Shown piece after piece: positions 44,773 through 53,460 of a stretch of 64,000 bases of DNA (its first letter is position 1; the number at the start of each line of letters is the position of its first letter). This DNA is from Spirosoma sp. 48-14 (GTDB taxonomy: Bacteria; Bacteroidota; Bacteroidia; Cytophagales; Spirosomataceae): assembly GCF_001898575.1 (NCBI RefSeq), contig NZ_MKUD01000001.1:187557-251556 (forward strand), in the 5' to 3' direction. Under the pieces are notes generated by a model. That model was not told where the DNA came from and did no database searches. It saw nothing but the letters and a program-made list of their open reading frames with translations. A program made the position numbers and the translations under genes.

Positions 44773-45831
44773 TTACCAGTTTGCCCGGCGTAGCTTATCA
44801 GGTTGCAGTACCCGGATACCGGCTCCCGTGATCTCGATCAGGCCATCGTGTTTGAATTCGCTAAGCGTGCGGATCAACGACTCGGTAGCCGTTCCGATCA
44901 CTGACGCCAGATCGTCACGGGAGAGCTGGATGGGTGGAGCAGGTTCGCCATTGGGCAGGGGCTCCTGCAAGCGCAGGAGTGCATTCGCTACCCGCCGACG
45001 CAATGAACTATAAGCCATACCCAGCAACTGATCTTCCCGATCGCTGATGCGTCCAGCCAGCATCCGTACAAACGCCCGTCCAACTTCGGGATGAACCGTC
45101 AGCAAATGACGAAAATCTTCTTTGGGAATATAGATCAGCTCCGAATCATCGAGTGTCAGCGCCGATTCGGTGTAGGACTTTTCTTCGAGTAGGGCCAGAT
45201 CGCCAAAAAAATCGCCTGCTCCGTAAATGCCCGTTACCAATTCCTTTCCATCATTGTTGGTTCGAATGGTTTTTACCCGGCCACTTTTCAGGAAATAAAG
45301 CCGGGCAGGTTCGTCGCCTTCCGTATACACAAACTGTTTCTTGGCCATAAAATGCGGTTTGCGATCAATGGACAGCCGCTGTAGTCCTTCAACCGCACTT
45401 ACATCGTCCAGAAATTCGTTAAAACCTTCCTGCTTAAGGTTATAGCTCTCCGACCTGATCTTAGAAAATCGATTCAGACGTCCCTCTACGGCACTGAGCA
45501 ATTCCGACTCATCGAAAGGTTTGGTCAGGTAGTCGTCGGCACCTAGCTCCATACCTTTTCGGAAATCCGTACGTTCCGATTTAGCTGTCAGAAAAATGAA
45601 TGGTATACTCGCCAGATCAGGGTTCTTATTGACAATATGCAGGACGCCATACCCATCGAGTACGGGCATCATAATGTCACAAATAATCAGATCGGGCCGG
45701 TCGGCAAGAGCCAGCTCTACACCGATTTTACCATTATTGGCCGTCTGTACTGTATACCCGGCCAGCTCCAGAATTTCAGCGGTGTTCTCCCGGATATCGT
45801 CGTTGTCTTCAATTAGCAGAATGGTTTTCAT
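44773..45831 (-). CDS. Response regulator fused to a Crp-type cNMP-binding and HTH module
   Basis: 352 residues: receiver domain (1-120) with acidic pocket E8-D9, phospho-acceptor D52 in LIICDIMMPVLDG, the T/S in FIFLTAKSE and K in YLTKPFDESEL; then a cyclic-nucleotide-binding-like domain (about 150-265, EGDEPARLYFLKSGRVKTIR and GDFFGDLALLEEKSYTESAL); then a Crp helix-turn-helix (about 275-345, LSRDDLASVIGTATESLIRTLSEFKHDGLIE). Phosphorylation would thus control a Crp-like regulator. The gene overlaps the 3' end of the kinase gene by 23 bases and is certainly its partner. Confidence 0.93.
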   Translation of the reverse strand: MKTILLIEDNDDIRENTAEILELAGYTVQTANNGKIGVELALADRPDLIICDIMMPVLDGYGVLHIVNKNPDLASIPFIFLTAKSERTDFRKGMELGADDYLTKPFDESELLSAVEGRLNRFSKIRSESYNLKQEGFNEFLDDVSAVEGLQRLSIDRKPHFMAKKQFVYTEGDEPARLYFLKSGRVKTIRTNNDGKELVTGIYGAGDFFGDLALLEEKSYTESALTLDDSELIYIPKEDFRHLLTVHPEVGRAFVRMLAGRISDREDQLLGMAYSSLRRRVANALLRLQEPLPNGEPAPPIQLSRDDLASVIGTATESLIRTLSEFKHDGLIEITGAGIRVLQPDKLRRANW

Positions 45832-47026
45832 AAGGGAATGTAATCGTTACGGTAGTGCCTTCACCTAACTGGCTGGTCAGTACGATAGTCCCGTTCAGCA
45901 GTTCAAGGTATTTGGCAACAATATGAAGCCCGAGGCCAGTACCCGCGAAATTGGTAGCGTTCTTAGCCCGGAAAAAACGTTCAAACAAATGTTTCTGATC
46001 ATCCTCTGAAATACCGATTCCCTGATCCCGAATGGTCAGTTGAAAGGCCGTTTCGTTACAAACAGCAATCAGATCAATAACCTGATTTTCAGTAGAATAC
46101 TTTATAGCATTCGACAGTAGATTAACCACTATTTTACGCAATAGCGATGGATCGCTTCGGATTAGTTTCGGACAGTTTATCTGCATCTGAACATGCTGAC
46201 CCACTTTCAGCATGTCCTGCAAATCCGTTACAACCTCGTTGATCAAGCCAGTAAGCTCAACCCACGACCAGTTGGCCTCCAGGCGACCTTCCTCCAGCCG
46301 CCCCACCGATAGAAACTCTTCCAGAATGGTATTGAGGTGATACACCGATGATTTGATCCGCTGGATGTGCCGAATTCGCTTGTCCTGCTGTTCGGTTGCA
46401 GGGTATTTTTCAATGAGGGAAGCCGACGTTAGAATGGCACTCAACGGGGTTCGGAACTCATGCGAGGCCATCGACACAAAGCGGGACTTCAACTCTCCCA
46501 GTTCCCGCTCAACCGTCAGGGCTTTAGCCAGTTCGTCTTTCGACTGCTCAAGCTGATGAAGCGTTGCCATCAGGGCGTGCGTTCGGTCAACAACCTTCTG
46601 CTCCAGTTCGGCATTGAGCTGTTCGATCCGGGCTTTCTGAGCCAGTAGTGTCAGGTCAGCCTCTTTTTTGGCCGTAATATCAATTATATAGGCAACAGTC
46701 AGCAGTACGGTTTCCCGATAAAAATAACTCAGACTGATTTCAGCCGGAAAAATTGATTCGTCCTTGCGTTTTGCATACAGGTCGCGTCCATGCCCCATAG
46801 AACGGACCTGAGGGTGTGCATTGAACGAGGATCGGAGCGCTGCATGCCGATGGGCTACCGGATTAGGCACGAGTGCATCGATCGATAGCCCTGTCATTTC
46901 TTCTTTCGTATACCCAAATAAGGTATGGGCATGTCGATTGGACGACACAATACGTCCCTGCTCATCCGAGACAATTATGCCGATGGTAGCGTGGGTAAAA
47001 ACGGCCTCAAACGAGTCGTCGAACAT
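45809..47026 (-). CDS. PAS-domain sensor histidine kinase
   Basis: About 405 residues from the ATG at 47026 (MFDDSFEAVFTHATIGIIVS). It has no transmembrane segment, so it senses a cytoplasmic signal. PAS domain at about 1-120 (SDEQGRIVSSNRHAHTLFGYTKEEM), coiled coil at about 120-180, HisKA domain with phospho-acceptor H189 in FVSMASHEFRTPLSAIL, and HATPase domain with NLLSNAIKYS, DQGIGISEDD and FAGTGLGLHIV. It is followed, with overlap, by the receiver-Crp fusion. Confidence 0.94.
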   Translation of the reverse strand: MFDDSFEAVFTHATIGIIVSDEQGRIVSSNRHAHTLFGYTKEEMTGLSIDALVPNPVAHRHAALRSSFNAHPQVRSMGHGRDLYAKRKDESIFPAEISLSYFYRETVLLTVAYIIDITAKKEADLTLLAQKARIEQLNAELEQKVVDRTHALMATLHQLEQSKDELAKALTVERELGELKSRFVSMASHEFRTPLSAILTSASLIEKYPATEQQDKRIRHIQRIKSSVYHLNTILEEFLSVGRLEEGRLEANWSWVELTGLINEVVTDLQDMLKVGQHVQMQINCPKLIRSDPSLLRKIVVNLLSNAIKYSTENQVIDLIAVCNETAFQLTIRDQGIGISEDDQKHLFERFFRAKNATNFAGTGLGLHIVAKYLELLNGTIVLTSQLGEGTTVTITFPYENHSAN

Positions 47027-47216
47027 GATCAATACGACAATTAGCACTCAGCCTGCGTAGGAAAAGCCTGAGCGACCTGACAAAAATTACTTCCAGGTGC
47101 AAAGTAAAGGGCTGGCCAACGTAGCCGACTGATTATAATCAGTCGGGATACTGATCTGTATCACCTCTTGCCGAAGCGAAAAAGGACACCTTTGAGCTAT
47201 TAATTGGCTTATTGTC

Positions 47217-47537
47217 ATGGTACCTTACTCATCCGTAGTGACGACAGTTCCACAAGTACCTGTGTTATTGGTATTTACGTCGTCCTCGACGGCACAACGA
47301 ACTGACGTGGAGCAGCTTCTGGATAAAATGCGTTCGGTGCTATACCCGAACGTGCAAATCATGCGGGTGAACGAAAGCAGCCATCCCGAAGTAGTACGCA
47401 GTTTTGGCGTAACGTCTTTACCGGCGTTTGTCCTGTTAAAGCGTGGCCTGGAGCTATGGCGCTATGCTGGCCCAGTCGACCATCCCGATCTTGTCAATCA
47501 GTTAGAAACTCAGTTGATCCAGACATCCATCAAGTAG
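47217..47537 (+). CDS. Thioredoxin-fold protein lacking the CxxC motif
   Basis: A 106-residue cytoplasmic protein with the thioredoxin pattern: VPVLLVFTSSSTAQRTDVEQLLDKM, VQIMRVNESSHPEVVRSFGVTSLPAFVLLKRGLELWRYAG. The cis-proline loop (TSLPAF) is present, but where thioredoxins have WCxxC this protein has TSSST, with no cysteine anywhere. It therefore cannot act as a dithiol reductase and may be a binding or scaffold variant. It starts a plus-strand group with a helical protein and a Crp/Fnr regulator and is divergent from the histidine kinase. Confidence 0.82.
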   Translation: MVPYSSVVTTVPQVPVLLVFTSSSTAQRTDVEQLLDKMRSVLYPNVQIMRVNESSHPEVVRSFGVTSLPAFVLLKRGLELWRYAGPVDHPDLVNQLETQLIQTSIK

Positions 47538-47549
47538 TTATAAACCCTC

Positions 47550-47963
47550 ATGAACTCAACCATGAATTCGACAACTCATCCAGTCACAACCGCATCCTGC
47601 CATCAGGAACATCAGCACTGGCAACAGATTATCCAGCAACAGGCCGAAGAAATTCGCCAGCTTCGGGCACTCCTGCTCGAGGTGATGAATCATTACAACA
47701 CCCGAAGTCTTCGGCACGATGCCGTTGATTACTTCCAGGATTTGAGTCATTTACAGGCCAAACTGGATCAGCTCAACCGGAATCTGATCTGTACCGGAAC
47801 CGATTGCCCACCCATCCGGCAAGCCCAGATTTGCTCCGATACCCATTTCGGTCTTTCGGCTACGATTGAACGCCATACGGCGGCCTTCATGCATGAATTT
47901 ACGCGTGTAAAAGACGGCTGCCTGCAATTTCTGTCGGGCATGATGAGCCTGAATATGCTGTAA
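47550..47963 (+). CDS. Hypothetical helical protein
   Basis: A 137-residue cytoplasmic protein, 12 bases after the thioredoxin-like gene. Predicted coiled coil at about 22-50 (HQHWQQIIQQQAEEIRQLRALLLEVMNHYN) and a second helical stretch at 60-80. It contains three or four cysteines (ICTGTDCPPIRQAQICS) and several histidines, spaced in a way that could bind metal, but there is no named motif. No family recognised; co-expression with the neighbour is likely. Confidence 0.6.
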   Translation: MNSTMNSTTHPVTTASCHQEHQHWQQIIQQQAEEIRQLRALLLEVMNHYNTRSLRHDAVDYFQDLSHLQAKLDQLNRNLICTGTDCPPIRQAQICSDTHFGLSATIERHTAAFMHEFTRVKDGCLQFLSGMMSLNML

Positions 47964-48017
47964 GTTTGGTAGCTAATGCGGCTGGTCGTATACTTGCTGC
48001 GATCTTCCTCGCACACA

Positions 48018-48599
48018 ATGTACGACCGGCTCTATCAGCATATTTCGCGTCTGGTCAGCCTGACCGACGATGAGTTTACCCTTCTGAAAACGCTCTTTAT
48101 TCCGAAGAAACTTCGCCGGAAGCACTACCTGTTGCAGGAAGGTGATGTTTGTAAGGCCATTGCTTTTGTCGAAAAAGGGTTATTGCGTGCCTATACCATC
48201 GATACGAAAGGTACCGAGCATATTCTTCAGTTTGCGCCTGAAGACTGGTGGATATCCGATATGTACAGCTACCTTACGGGTGAGCCTTCCGATACGCAGA
48301 TCGATGCGCTGGAAGATTCGGAGTTGCTGCTATTGGAGCGGATCAATATGGACCTAATGGTGGAAAGCGTCCCTAAAATGGAGCGTTTTTTTCGGATCAC
48401 GCTACAGAATAATTACATAGCCACCCAACGCCGGATCAAAAGCGCCCTGAGCCAGTCGGCCGAAGAAAAGTACGCTGATTTTATCCACCGCTACCCAGCC
48501 ATAGTACAGCGTGTTCCGCAACACATGATCGCTTCTTACCTGGGCATCACTCCCGCTTTTCTAAGCCGTATTCGGAGCCGAAAACCTCATTCTGATTGA
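48018..48599 (+). CDS. Crp/Fnr family transcriptional regulator
   Basis: About 193 residues from the ATG at 48018 (MYDRLYQHISRLVSLTDDEF); a frame-consistent ATG at 47976 would add 14 residues. It has a cNMP-binding-like domain (LQEGDVCKAIAFVEKGLLRAYTIDTKGTEHIL) and a short C-terminal helix-turn-helix (VPQHMIASYLGITPAFLSRIRSR). No cysteine cluster for FeS binding. It precedes a Rossmann-fold and a DOPA-dioxygenase-family gene, which it may control. Confidence 0.9.
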   Translation: MYDRLYQHISRLVSLTDDEFTLLKTLFIPKKLRRKHYLLQEGDVCKAIAFVEKGLLRAYTIDTKGTEHILQFAPEDWWISDMYSYLTGEPSDTQIDALEDSELLLLERINMDLMVESVPKMERFFRITLQNNYIATQRRIKSALSQSAEEKYADFIHRYPAIVQRVPQHMIASYLGITPAFLSRIRSRKPHSD

Positions 48600-48713
48600 T
48601 TTTCGTTGATCTAGTACAACATTTTTTCTTGTCCTAAGCCATCGTTTTTGGCAGCACGTTGGTGGTAATTTTGTCCTGTCAGTCAGGTAGAAACGACTTG
48701 ACGACGAATCATC

Positions 48714-49238
48714 ATGAAGCCAACAATCGCCATCATTGGTTCGGGAAGTACAGGTTCGGCTTTTGCCACCCGACTAGCACAGCAGGCATACAGGTTGCTC
48801 CTGTTCGATCAGGATAGTTCCAAAGCGCAGACATTGGCCAAAAACCTCTTGCAAACCGGCCATTCGGTCGATGTGGAGGCTACTGACTGCAAGGTAACCG
48901 CCTGTTGGGAAGCCGATGTATTGATTCTGGCTGTTTCTGAATCAGCAAAAAAAGCCGTAGCGGAGCAGATACAGCAGGTAGCAACCTGTAAACTTGTTAT
49001 CAACCTCGCAACGCTGGCCGGACCTGATCAAGCAACAAACACACATGCTGGCGAGGAACTCCAGCAATGGCTACCCAATTCGAAACTTGTGCACGTATGG
49101 ATAGCACCGTCTAAGAACGGCACATTACTCGATACGGCTTTTATTACGGGCCAGCATGAAGAAGCCATAGCCACTGTTGCAGACTTACTGACCGTTTCGA
49201 CGCTCACTCCGATTGTGGTGGAAGACTGGTCAGCTTAA
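48714..49238 (+). CDS. NAD(P)-binding Rossmann-fold protein (F420-reductase-like)
   Basis: A 174-residue protein with an N-terminal Rossmann signature (TIAIIGSGSTGSAFATRLAQQAYRLLLFDQD) and ADVLILAVSESAKKAVAEQI, typical of the NADPH-dependent F420 reductase/short Rossmann proteins. It is shorter than F420 reductases (about 210) and I see no cofactor F420 site, so the electron partner is unknown. The next gene starts 13 bases later. Confidence 0.8.
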   Translation: MKPTIAIIGSGSTGSAFATRLAQQAYRLLLFDQDSSKAQTLAKNLLQTGHSVDVEATDCKVTACWEADVLILAVSESAKKAVAEQIQQVATCKLVINLATLAGPDQATNTHAGEELQQWLPNSKLVHVWIAPSKNGTLLDTAFITGQHEEAIATVADLLTVSTLTPIVVEDWSA

Positions 49239-49251
49239 CCGAACGCCTGTC

Positions 49252-50136
49252 ATGATGAAACGTGATCGATTTATAAAGACGATAGTAACCGGAGCCATTA
49301 CGATGAATAGCTTAGCTGATTTTAAAAAATTTACCGCTGACCTGGACGAAAAAGGGCCGCTGATGCCAGTACTTTTCGTTGGACACGGTTCGCCCATGAA
49401 CGGGATCGAAGACAATGAATTTAGTCGGCGCTGGACAAAAATAGCGACCGAAATCCCGACGCCAACGGCCGTTCTGGTGGTATCGGCGCACTGGTTCAGC
49501 CGGGGCACTAAAATCACAGCGATGGATTTTCCGGAAACCATTCACGATTTTGGCGGATTTCCGAAAGCGCTGTTCGATGTACAGTATCCGGCCCCTGGCA
49601 GCCCCGCGCTGGCTCAGGAAACGGCTTCGCTGATTCACTCAGCTCATGTGGAGCTAGCGCACGACTGGGGGCTCGACCACGGCACCTGGACCATCGTTCG
49701 GCATATGTATCCCGATGCGAAGATTCCGGTTCTGCAACTGAGTATCGATTTCACGAAGGGGCCGCAATTCCATTACGATCTGGCGCGTGAACTGTATGCA
49801 CTCCGTAAAAAAGGTGTGTTGATTATGGGCAGTGGGAATATGGTACACAACCTGCGGATGGTTGCCTGGGATAAGATGAATGTTCCCAACTACGGCTACG
49901 ACTGGGCACTGTCGCTAAATGATCGGTTCAAACAATTGATCAGCGATGGCGACACCAAGCCCTTAATCAACTATAATCTGCTGGGTCGGGAGGCTGCGCT
50001 AGCTATTCCCACACCTGAGCACTATTTACCCTTACTCTACACGCTCGGTCTGAAAGGTAGCCAGGATTCGGTATCCTTCTTCAACGACCGCGCTGTAGCC
50101 GGTTCGTTAACGATGACGTCCGTTAGGTTGGGCTAG
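49252..50136 (+). CDS. ygiD: 4,5-DOPA dioxygenase extradiol family protein
   Basis: About 294 residues from the adjacent ATGs at 49252/49255. The class III extradiol dioxygenase (LigB) motifs are present: PVLFVGHGSPMNGIEDNEF, VVSAHWFSRGTKI, HDFGGFPKALFDVQYPAPG and HDWGLDHGTWTI, whose histidines bind the metal. These enzymes open catechol rings such as DOPA; the natural substrate in this organism is unknown. The first 30 residues (RFIKTIVTGAITMNSLADF) look like a short leader. Convergent with the SDR gene. Confidence 0.9.
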   Translation: MMKRDRFIKTIVTGAITMNSLADFKKFTADLDEKGPLMPVLFVGHGSPMNGIEDNEFSRRWTKIATEIPTPTAVLVVSAHWFSRGTKITAMDFPETIHDFGGFPKALFDVQYPAPGSPALAQETASLIHSAHVELAHDWGLDHGTWTIVRHMYPDAKIPVLQLSIDFTKGPQFHYDLARELYALRKKGVLIMGSGNMVHNLRMVAWDKMNVPNYGYDWALSLNDRFKQLISDGDTKPLINYNLLGREAALAIPTPEHYLPLLYTLGLKGSQDSVSFFNDRAVAGSLTMTSVRLG

Positions 50137-50142
50137 GAGCCG

Positions 50143-50208
50143 GGTGCGTGGGGCAGGGATAGCACGTTGACAGCCTTACTATTCAGTGCTATCCTTGCCC
50201 CACGCACC
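50143..50208. terminator. Long bidirectional hairpin between convergent genes
   Basis: 23-base arms at 50143-50165 and 50186-50208 with a single G/T-type mismatch and a 20-base loop. It begins six bases after the dioxygenase stop and ends 12 bases before the SDR stop. Confidence 0.75.
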
Positions 50209-50220
50209 TTGCACCACGCA

Positions 50221-50982
50221 CTACAACCCCTGTCCGCCAGATACCTCGATCCGTTGGGCATTGATCCACCGCGCTTCGTCGGTACACAGGAAAGCTACTA
50301 CTCCGCCAATATCATCGGGGAGGCCAACCCGACCGAGGGCTGTTCGGCTGGCGATCTGGGCGTTGATCTCTTTATTGTCCCGCACACGGCCGCCACCAAA
50401 ATCCGTTTCGATAGCGCCCGGCGCTACCACATTGACGGTAATACGCCGAGGACCTAATTCCAGCGCCATATACCGCGACAGTACTTCGATAGCCCCTTTC
50501 ATCGACCCATACGCCGACGAACCTGGGTACGTCATGCGAGCCAGTCCCGACGAAATATTGATGATCCGGCCACCATCGTTAATGAAGGGTAAAGCTTTCT
50601 GAGTGAGAAAAAACACACCTTTATAATGGATATTCAGGGCGGTATCGAACTGTTCTTCAGTCGTTTCGGCAAAAGCACTGTATAGCGCCGTTCCCGCATT
50701 GTTGATCAGAAAATCGAAATGATCGGTGGCGAAGGTTTCCTGCAAAACGGTTTTCAGCTGACCGAAAAACGCGTCGAAGCTTTTCACATCGCCTGCATTC
50801 AGCTGTAAAGTAGCCGCTTTCTGCCCGGCCTGTTCAATCTGGGCGACGACGGCCTCTGCTTCGGCCTGTTGGGTATGATAGGTCAGAATAACATCGATTC
50901 CCTTTTGGGCGAGGCTCAACGCCATATTTTTACCCAATCCACGGCTGCCGCCGGTTACTAACGCAATTTTGTTTGTGCTCAT
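50221..50982 (-). CDS. SDR family oxidoreductase
   Basis: A 253-residue classical short-chain dehydrogenase/reductase. NAD(P) site TGGSRGLGKNMALSLA (about residues 11-26), NNAGTALYSAF, catalytic Ser in IINISSGLARMTYPGSSAYGSMKGAIEVL with the Tyr-x3-Lys pair YGSMK, and VAPGAIETDF. The C-terminal DIGGVVAFLCTDEARWINAQRIEVSGGQGL is typical. Substrate unknown. It lies 96 bases after an AraC regulator on the same strand. Confidence 0.93.
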   Translation of the reverse strand: MSTNKIALVTGGSRGLGKNMALSLAQKGIDVILTYHTQQAEAEAVVAQIEQAGQKAATLQLNAGDVKSFDAFFGQLKTVLQETFATDHFDFLINNAGTALYSAFAETTEEQFDTALNIHYKGVFFLTQKALPFINDGGRIINISSGLARMTYPGSSAYGSMKGAIEVLSRYMALELGPRRITVNVVAPGAIETDFGGGRVRDNKEINAQIASRTALGRVGLPDDIGGVVAFLCTDEARWINAQRIEVSGGQGL

Positions 50983-51078
50983 CGTTTCTGGTTGTTTTGA
51001 TGAGACAAAGGTAAATCAACCGATAGCACAGGTGTTTGCGCGAATCAATCCGAAGTTTGCAAAATTCAAACCAAGACC

Positions 51079-51987
51079 CTAAGCCCGGAAAGCAAGCGGT
51101 GCCAGCGACGTCTGTTTTTTGAAGAAATTGGAGAAATGGGCAACCTCTTCGAAACCCAGGCTATAGGCAATCTCAGAAATAGTCCAGTCGGTTTGTTTCA
51201 ACAGGATCTTGGCTTCCTGAACAATCCGGCTACTAATCAGATCGGTAGTGGTTTTGCCCGTATTTTCTTTAAGCACTTTGTTCAGGTGGTTGACATGCAC
51301 CGAAAGCCGGTCGGCAAAATCTTTAGCGGTCCGCAAACTGATTTTCTGCTGGGGCGACTCAATTGGAAACTGACGTTCGAGTAGTTCAATGAACAGCGAC
51401 GAAACCCGCGTAGAGGCTGTATGCGCGGGATATAAAGCCGTTGCAGGCTGTAGTTTTTGGCCGTAGTGGATCAATTCGAGAACGTAGTTTCGCAACAAAT
51501 CATACTTATACGCATAATCAGACGAGATTTCCCGGTACATTTTCCGAAAGATGTAGAGCAGGTCTTCGATGTTCTCATCCGCCAATTGAAAAACAGGATA
51601 CCCACCGGGCTTAAATATTGGCAACTCGTCCAGCACAATTCCACTTTTAGGCTGAATCAGAAAATCGGCGGTAAAAATGCAGAAATAGCCCGATAACCCT
51701 TCCTCCTGCGGAATCCAGTGATACGGAATTTTGGGCGTAGCAAACAGAAGTGCACTCTTCTCAATATCAATGACCTTATCGGCGTACTCAGCTTTACTCC
51801 GCCCACGAATCAGGCTGATTTTGTAATAAGCCCGCCGATTATAGGGCATCAGACGAGGGTTCTTCTTGATTTTCGCATGGACTTCTTCAATATTAAATAC
51901 ATTGAAGTGCCCAATCTCTTTGTTAAGATCTTCGGGAATAAGTGTCGCAATTTCCTTGTAAAACCCTTCCAGCGTGGTCGTCTCCAT
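51079..51987 (-). CDS. AraC family transcriptional regulator
   Basis: About 302 residues from the ATG at 51987 (METTTLEGFYKEIATLIPEDL). An N-terminal cupin-like effector domain (about 40-150) is followed by the AraC double helix-turn-helix (about 205-300; RTAKDFADRLSVHVNHLNKVLKENTGKTTTDLI and WTISEIAYSLGFEEVAHFSNFFKKQTSLAPLAFR). It has no membrane segments. It is upstream of, and on the same strand as, the SDR gene, which it probably controls. Confidence 0.93.
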   Translation of the reverse strand: METTTLEGFYKEIATLIPEDLNKEIGHFNVFNIEEVHAKIKKNPRLMPYNRRAYYKISLIRGRSKAEYADKVIDIEKSALLFATPKIPYHWIPQEEGLSGYFCIFTADFLIQPKSGIVLDELPIFKPGGYPVFQLADENIEDLLYIFRKMYREISSDYAYKYDLLRNYVLELIHYGQKLQPATALYPAHTASTRVSSLFIELLERQFPIESPQQKISLRTAKDFADRLSVHVNHLNKVLKENTGKTTTDLISSRIVQEAKILLKQTDWTISEIAYSLGFEEVAHFSNFFKKQTSLAPLAFRA

Positions 51988-52065
51988 CTGTCTACCTGAT
52001 TTGTAAAAATCAAATATAGTCACTTTCCAACGATACACCTTACGTTCTTAAATTTTGCCAGATAC

Positions 52066-53460
52066 CTATTTGGTTAGGTCCATCATCAAGGACAGATTAA
52101 CGCCAACAACCTGTTGAGACTGGGTATAGCTGCTCTTCCTAAAATTGTATTGCCACACCGGCGAGACCTGCCCAACAAAGCGTTTATAGTGATACTGAAG
52201 ACCAGCGCCCAGTACAAAATTCTGAAACACACCCGATGGGTCACGGGCTTCGAAGGCCGTGTGATGCTCGGCCCCCTGAAAGCTGCTTTCAAAATGTACT
52301 GCCTCATAAGCCGATAGATTCAAAAGCGTACCCGACAAAAAAAACAACGACCACTGACTGCGTAAGGGCAGATAGTATTTCAGCATGACCGGCACCTGCA
52401 ATGCCGTCGTTTGAATGGCAATATCTTCGATTCGATCATATTGGCCAGGCAAATACGCTTTGTATTTCTCAACAAAATCCTGGCCAGTTTGCCTGTTATA
52501 GTCGTCGTCGTGATCACTTCGCTCGGCTCCATATCGACTGATTTGCAGGCCCGTCGATACACTAAGTGAACGATTAAGGAAAAATTCTACCGAAGGGCCA
52601 ATCCCCCAGGCGGGCCCGGATGTCACTGCGGCTGTTAGCCCCAGTCGAGGTCGTAGCGCAGCCAGCGAAAATGCAGGTTTCACCGATCTAGTCGATGCCA
52701 CACTTGTACTGGGTAGTTTAACCGCTGGCATGTCCTGTGCTGGTTTTTGAAGCTGAGTGGATACGGAGTCGCTACGACTCGAACGACTCGTGACCGAATC
52801 AACCTCCACGGATACGCTCGGAACATTAGGTTCTTTAATCGCTTCATTCGTCAGGACAGACGTATGTTGACTTCCAGATGCCCGCTCCGAAAGATCAGCT
52901 ATTGGCCGCTTCGGTTTCGATACGTTCGATCTATTTGCTGCGAGTAATTGGCTTTCGCTTGTTGACCTGCGTGAAAGCTCCGCCAATTTTGACGCTGCCC
53001 GACTACGCATCCTTAATCTCGACGCCAATACCGAGACAGGGGTTTCTTGCCGATGCGTATTGGGCCATGTCAGGTCGTTCGCGTCTGCTAGCAGGCGATT
53101 GGCCTTACTTGAAGTGTCGTACTGTTCTATAATCCGTTTGACCACATAAACCGTATCCCGGCGAACTGACATTGCCCGATGATTGGACGATTGGATTTGA
53201 GCAGTCTGTTTAGCGAATGTATTGATTTGTTCATGCAACTGAGTCAATTCCTGCTTTTGATCATACCACAGATACAGTACGCCGATTAAGCCTAGCATGG
53301 CGAAAGCACCAAAGGTCCAGCCCCCATACTGGCTAAACCAATGCCCAAACCAAGGTACTGGCAATCGCCCCCGGATGCGCTCCCAGCCTTGTGAGGTGGG
53401 TGATGGCCGATACGCTTCCAGTCGTTTTTTTAGTCGTTTATCAAACTGTTCGTCAGACAT
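52066..53460 (-). CDS. Protein with N-terminal membrane helix and C-terminal outer-membrane barrel
   Basis: 464 residues: a short basic N-terminal part (MSDEQFDKRLKKRLEAYRPSPTSQGWERIRGRLP) that resembles an anti-sigma cytoplasmic segment, a hydrophobic helix at about 47-66, a long serine-rich linker to about 250, and a beta-rich C-terminal half (LGLTAAVTSGPAWGIGPSVEFFLNRSLSVSTGLQISRYG, LQVPVMLKYYLPLR, VLGAGLQYHYKRFVGQV) that looks like an 8-strand outer-membrane barrel. It overlaps the 3' end of a sigma factor gene by 31 bases, which fits a regulator or effector of that sigma factor. Confidence 0.75.
   Translation of the reverse strand: MSDEQFDKRLKKRLEAYRPSPTSQGWERIRGRLPVPWFGHWFSQYGGWTFGAFAMLGLIGVLYLWYDQKQELTQLHEQINTFAKQTAQIQSSNHRAMSVRRDTVYVVKRIIEQYDTSSKANRLLADANDLTWPNTHRQETPVSVLASRLRMRSRAASKLAELSRRSTSESQLLAANRSNVSKPKRPIADLSERASGSQHTSVLTNEAIKEPNVPSVSVEVDSVTSRSSRSDSVSTQLQKPAQDMPAVKLPSTSVASTRSVKPAFSLAALRPRLGLTAAVTSGPAWGIGPSVEFFLNRSLSVSTGLQISRYGAERSDHDDDYNRQTGQDFVEKYKAYLPGQYDRIEDIAIQTTALQVPVMLKYYLPLRSQWSLFFLSGTLLNLSAYEAVHFESSFQGAEHHTAFEARDPSGVFQNFVLGAGLQYHYKRFVGQVSPVWQYNFRKSSYTQSQQVVGVNLSLMMDLTK

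Noticed and set aside
44592..44831. Short plus-strand frame between the giant gene and the response regulator
   Set aside because: It enters the regulator gene antisense and has no supporting motif; the region looks like a promoter gap.
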